A stretch of 21,196 bases of DNA from Hypsibius dujardini (lineage: Eukaryota; Tardigrada; Eutardigrada; Parachela; Hypsibiidae): contig LRSR01006098.1 in assembly GCA_001579985.1 (NCBI GenBank), positions 1 to 21,196 of the forward strand, given 5' to 3'. Positions 18,409 through 21,196 of this stretch are shown here, piece by piece. A program made the position numbers and the translations under genes. A model generated the notes under the pieces. The model was not told where the DNA came from and did no database searches. It saw nothing but the letters and a program-made list of their open reading frames with translations. How positions within the stretch are numbered: position 1 is the stretch's first letter; each line of letters begins with the position of its first letter.

Positions 18409-21196
18409 TATACAGGCGAACAGACAGATATACATGCGGACAGATAGACAGACAAATAAACACACAGACAAGCAGACAAAATAGACACATTTGCAAACGA
18501 GCATGTAAAAAATGTATAGATAAACGCAAGTACTTGAATGGACAAAAGTCACATAACTGAAAACGTTTCCATCAACACAAAGAACTATGTCAGATTTAAG
18601 TATTTAGATTGGCGTAAACTGCTCTCGTCTCTTGACCTATTGATAATACAGATTTCCTTTGTTGCGCGCGCGCCACACTAAACCGGGAGCTTGAGTGGTC
18701 ATGAAAAAAAGGAAACCCCACCGGAAGGGCAAATTGTGCAGCTGTGACCGGCGAGCAATTTAAACACACGGACTGCAAATACGCACATACAAACACACAG
18801 TGGAGAGCCATTTTAAAAGTTGCAAAATTTAGTCGCCGGTCTACGGGGACCCCCAACAGCGAATATGCGTATTGATTCCGGCTGCACACAGACACACAAA
18901 CCGATTCACAAACATTCAACATTAGCCAGCTTCCACAATTCAAATACTTCAATCCAATCTCATTCGTAATGGTACATCATATACTGGTACTTAACGTGAA
19001 GAAAGAGTATACAGTAAACAAAATCTTGAATGGTCATACGAATCAATGAAACCCAATCTTCGCCCTTCCAACTCCTCAAAAGATCATCCCTACAATTACC
19101 CCTTAAATGGTCGTTCCCCCGGAAAGCACTAGTTTGGTTTTTAATGAGCAAAAATCAGCATGGGACTCCAACCAGTAGCGGTACGTAGATTCATGTACAT
19201 ATATATACATCGATATCACATATATATATATACACCACACATAATTATATATATACAATACATGGACATCACACACATATATATATAGTACATAGACACC
19301 ATATATATATATGTATATATATGCAATACATGGACACCACGCAGAAATATATATGGTACATGGACATCACATATATATATATGTATATATGTACACCCCA
19401 TATATGTATATACAGCACATGGACATCACATATCCGGTAGAACACATGGACTGTGTAATTGGAACCCACTTTTTGCCTCCATGTTCCGAGTAATGTCCGC
19501 CGTACTTCTTCCGGTTGGCAATTATCCGAAAGATGTCCGGTAGAATGGACGCCACCACTGCCTAGATACAGTGCAGACAGACGTCAAATCAATTAGCAGG
19601 CTACGGGAATGCATCATCGAAAGATTACTGGCCGCGTAATGCTGTTGTCTATTTAGACATGCACGTCTAGGCATCATGCACTCATATTAATTTACCAAGG
19701 TGAAAATGATGAAGATGGCATTGAAGATGCGTCCTTGGGACGTGATACACTTGATGTCCCCATAGCCGACCTAGGTAAGAGAACGGAGTCATATTGAGAA
19801 TTTCACCATATAGAAGGAAAGATAGGACGCTTGAAGCGGGAACCGGACGCTAGCATCCAATCGTCATTGCGGAAATTAATATTTAACAGTTTTAATGGGC
19901 CACCACGCCCATATGATGCGCCGTCGTGCAGTGCGCCTTATTCTTACAGTTCCAGCGGTGACGATGCAGAAGTAGACGTATTCCCAGTAACTGAGTGCCT
20001 TCTCCCTGATTACGTCCGCCTCGTTGAAAAGGTCGGTGGAGTTCTCCAGCTACATAAACAAACGCATGCGTGTAGAGGGGATATGACGAAGGCGTGGAGG
20101 CAGGGTGGGTGGGGTAATCAAAAACGGGGAATAAGACTTTTCATTATGGGACGTGTTTGTGTATATATTTGTAGTGAACACAACCGCGTGGCGCTAACCA
20201 AATGAAAAAGTCCCGCGGCGGCGAGGAGGACCGACAACGACGTGCAGATCAATTGGCAGAAGCGCATCTCGGTGCGGTTTCGTAACGTCCCAATGTACTG
20301 CAGAAAATCCGGCACGCTGAATAGGTGGAGAATGCGAACAAAGCGAAAGCCTAAAAATTTAATCGAAATATTAAATGGATTTCTAAACGGTGCATAATTA
20401 CGTATCTGTATGCCTGTGTGTCTATCTGTCTGTCTATTTCTCAGTATGTCTGTTGGTCTGTCTGTCTGTCTGTCTGCCTGTTTGCCTGTTTGTTTGTTCG
20501 TCGCGCTCTCCGCGTATCGGTCTACAACTTGATTGAATGTGCCTGAATTTTTTACTATTGTCTGTAATGCCGTGGAGACATGTACAACATCGCTTGCCAA
20601 GTCTGAATCTGTACCTGTCCACGAGAGATTCAGGCAGATCGAGACAAAAGCCGGCGGTATTGTAAGGTAATCCACGATGGTGTACGGATCAAGAATGAAC
20701 CAGAGTTTTTGATGGGATGCTGTGAACTGCAAAAATCCTCACTTGACTCATTCATGATTCAGTTACAATTAATTCGCATGGCTCATCCCTGCTTTGCACG
20801 AATGTACATAACTCAAGGTGCACTCACGCGGACGAGGAAGTGGATGATGAAGAAGCAATGCAGGCCCAACTCTAGCATCGCCACGTTATCCTCAAAGATC
20901 GATCCTAAGTAGCAGCTCGCCAGACAGTCCGATGAATGCAGCAGACATGCCGTGTTCCGGCTAATAATTAAAAACACAGGATCATTAGACGATATGTGTT
21001 TCACTTGAAGTTCAAAGAAAGAGCAGTAGCTCAGGGAACGATTCTCGAGAAAACAAGACAAACTGGCGGATTTGGAGGGCAAACAGGCAGACATACAGAC
21101 GCATCGATGGACAGACACACGATACACGTAGTCTGTGAGACCGATAGACAAAAATTAAACACAGGCAGACAGACAGACAGACAGACAGACAGACAG
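12594..21196 (-). CDS. slo: BK (Slo1) large-conductance Ca2+-activated K+ channel alpha subunit, 5' end beyond window
   Basis: Exons (minus strand) are: 20960-20828, 20726-20615, 20350-20199, 20049-19948, 19770-19696, 19561-19470, 18235-18125, 18015-17832, 17437-17363, 17044-16984, 16903-16788, 16477-16368, 16233-16075, 15961-15885, 15625-15527, 15377-15183, 15110-15064, 14696-14540, 14430-14363, 14283-14139, 13911-13879, 13626-13493, 13396-13303, 13216-13184 and 12827-12594. All listed junctions keep frame except the last, where an exon seems to be missing. The order S2-S3-S4-S5-pore-S6-RCK1-linker-RCK2-calcium bowl-tail is that of animal Slo1 (KCNMA1); S0 and S1 lie outside the window. BK channels are plasma-membrane K+ channels opened by depolarisation and internal Ca2+ in nerve and muscle. 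The boundaries of 15625-15183, in the variable RCK1-RCK2 linker, are the least certain. Confidence 0.97.
12924..13108. repeat. CAGA array in the last Slo intron
   Basis: Imperfect CAGA/CAGG/CAAA tetranucleotides lie directly beside the ambiguous base at 13112, within the interval where one Slo exon is unaccounted for. Confidence 0.9.
13112..13112. other. Single ambiguous base (n), probable assembly scar
   Basis: This is the only non-ACGT base in the window, at the edge of a CAGA array. See the finding on the missing Slo exon. Confidence 0.8.
13980..14112. repeat. CAGA array in a Slo intron
   Basis: It fills most of the intron 14138-13912. It reads CTGT in the sense of the channel transcript. 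Confidence 0.9.
14757..15035. repeat. CTGT array in a Slo intron
   Basis: The array is CTGT/CTGC tetranucleotides with a regular inner block of (TCTCTG)n-like hexamers at about 14905-14960. It reads CAGA in the transcript sense and fills most of intron 15063-14697. Confidence 0.9.
15183..15625 (-). other. slo: Slo RCK1-RCK2 linker exons (boundaries uncertain)
   Basis: Exon 15625-15527 ([20 protein letters not shown]) ends at G|GTAAGA. Exon 15377-15183 follows GTGCAG and leads through [12 protein letters not shown] into the conserved [10 protein letters not shown] of the next exon. The 15526-15378 interval between them is also open in the upstream frame and looks protein-like ([20 protein letters not shown]). 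It may be a retained or alternatively spliced segment, though joining it whole breaks the downstream frame. Confidence 0.6.
15683..15872. repeat. CTGT array in a Slo intron
   Basis: It occupies almost the whole intron 15884-15626, coming within about 15 bases of the 5' splice site. It reads CAGA in the transcript sense. Confidence 0.9.
16489..16787. other. AT-rich Slo intron, nothing else seen
   Basis: This is most of the intron between exons 16903-16788 and 16477-16368. It is very AT-rich, with no repeat array or inverted repeat found. Confidence 0.6.
17108..17232. mobile_element. Foldback MITE, copy 2, in a Slo intron
   Basis: It shares the GTGGCAAAAACCTTACGCTG end and the inner CACTTTAACTCG and CAGCCATGCAACGAGTGTAA segments with the copy at 8546-8670, in opposite orientation. 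Its right end is the inverted complement (TTAGCGCAAAGTTTTTGCGA). TA dinucleotides flank both ends, and TATA is present on each side, so the exact boundary can slide by two bases. It lies in the intron between exons 17363 and 17044. Confidence 0.82.
17438..17831. other. Slo intron, nothing specific seen
   Basis: AT-rich intron with a short (ATTG/ATTT)n patch near 17665-17690. No gene or structured repeat was found. Confidence 0.5.
18346..18486. repeat. CAGA array in the largest Slo intron
   Basis: A run of about twelve near-perfect CAGA units (18363-18410) is followed by degenerate units. It lies in the 1.2-kb intron 19469-18236. Confidence 0.9.
18500..19180. other. Slo intron sequence, no gene seen
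   Basis: Unique sequence between the CAGA array and the AT-rich minisatellite. Open frames here lack family resemblance. Confidence 0.5.
19190..19435. repeat. AT-rich minisatellite in a Slo intron
   Basis: Alternating ATATATAT blocks are spaced by CATGGACATCACA / CATGGACACCA segments, repeated about five to six times with variation. The period is roughly 45-55 bases. Confidence 0.8.
19470..20049 (-). other. slo: Slo exons for pore helix, selectivity filter, S6 and RCK1 linker
   Basis: Three exons encode [17 protein letters not shown]...[15 protein letters not shown], then VGYGDIKC...[13 protein letters not shown], then [20 protein letters not shown]. The intron splits the filter between TAGT and VGYGD. 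The K+ filter TVGYGD is intact, but the residue before it is Gly where Slo1 has Ser. The paired glycines of the S6 hinge (FILGGLA in human) are replaced by Phe-Thr. Confidence 0.92.
20199..20960 (-). other. slo: Slo exons for S2 to S5 (voltage-sensor domain)
   Basis: The first exon ends with S2 ([16 protein letters not shown]). The next has S3 ([20 protein letters not shown]). The third has S4 and S5, beginning [20 protein letters not shown]. Against human KCNMA1, the S2 Asp153 position is Glu, Arg167 and Asp186 are kept, Arg207 and Arg210 are kept, and Arg213 is His. The upstream boundary (20960) assumes an acceptor TTATTAG and is moderately sure. The intron between the S3 and S4 exons holds a CTGT array. 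Confidence 0.88.
20406..20502. repeat. CTGT array in the Slo S3-S4 intron
   Basis: A short imperfect CTGT/CTGC array in intron 20614-20351. It reads CAGA in the transcript sense. Confidence 0.88.
21075..21196. repeat. CAGA array at the window edge, Slo intron upstream of the S2 exon
   Basis: It runs off the right edge as a clean CAGA run, after degenerate units from about 21075. Confidence 0.85.

Noticed and set aside
19216-19493. Ile/Tyr-rich open frames in the AT minisatellite
   Set aside because: They arise from ATAT and CATGGA repetition and lie inside a Slo intron.

Overview
The window is nuclear DNA of a multicellular animal. It carries intron-containing genes with GT-AG splice sites that keep frame across exons, an animal-type BK (Slo1) potassium channel, and standard eukaryotic housekeeping genes. 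Short introns, CAGA/CTGT tetranucleotide arrays and small foldback transposons fit an invertebrate. A flatworm, another lophotrochozoan or a tardigrade are guesses only; the sequence does not fix the phylum.

Layout, left to right. (1) The 5' part of an exosome CSL4/EXOSC1 gene lies on the minus strand and runs off the left edge (326-1). (2) RPL26 is complete in two coding exons on the minus strand (1935-1364). (3) An unrecognised minus-strand, possibly frameshifted, spliced reading frame lies at 2881-2363. (4) TSEN34, the tRNA-splicing endonuclease catalytic subunit, has four exons on the plus strand (3235-4770). (5) Convergent with it is a four-exon minus-strand gene of the MetX / serine O-succinyltransferase family (7446-5201), unusual in an animal. 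(6) A decayed BTB/POZ-BACK gene on the minus strand (about 9096-8304) is broken by indels and by a small foldback element. (7) NSA2, a 60S ribosome assembly factor, has two exons on the plus strand (10544-12475), with a roughly 700-bp foldback element in its intron. (8) Convergent with NSA2, the rest of the window is the 3' three quarters of a BK channel alpha-subunit gene on the minus strand (window end to 12594). At least 25 exons were placed. One short exon appears to be missing beside the single ambiguous base at 13112.

RPL26, NSA2, EXOSC1 and TSEN34 all belong to RNA processing or ribosome production, but nothing shows that they are co-regulated. The accessory layer is the novel part. 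It holds eleven CAGA/CTGT arrays, mostly in introns; four foldback elements with long terminal inverted repeats and TA or TTAA flanks; and a BK channel that lacks the main voltage-sensing arginine and the paired S6 glycines while keeping its calcium-binding and CxxCH features.

All exon boundaries were derived by hand from splice consensus, reading-frame continuity and remembered family sequence. No database search was run.
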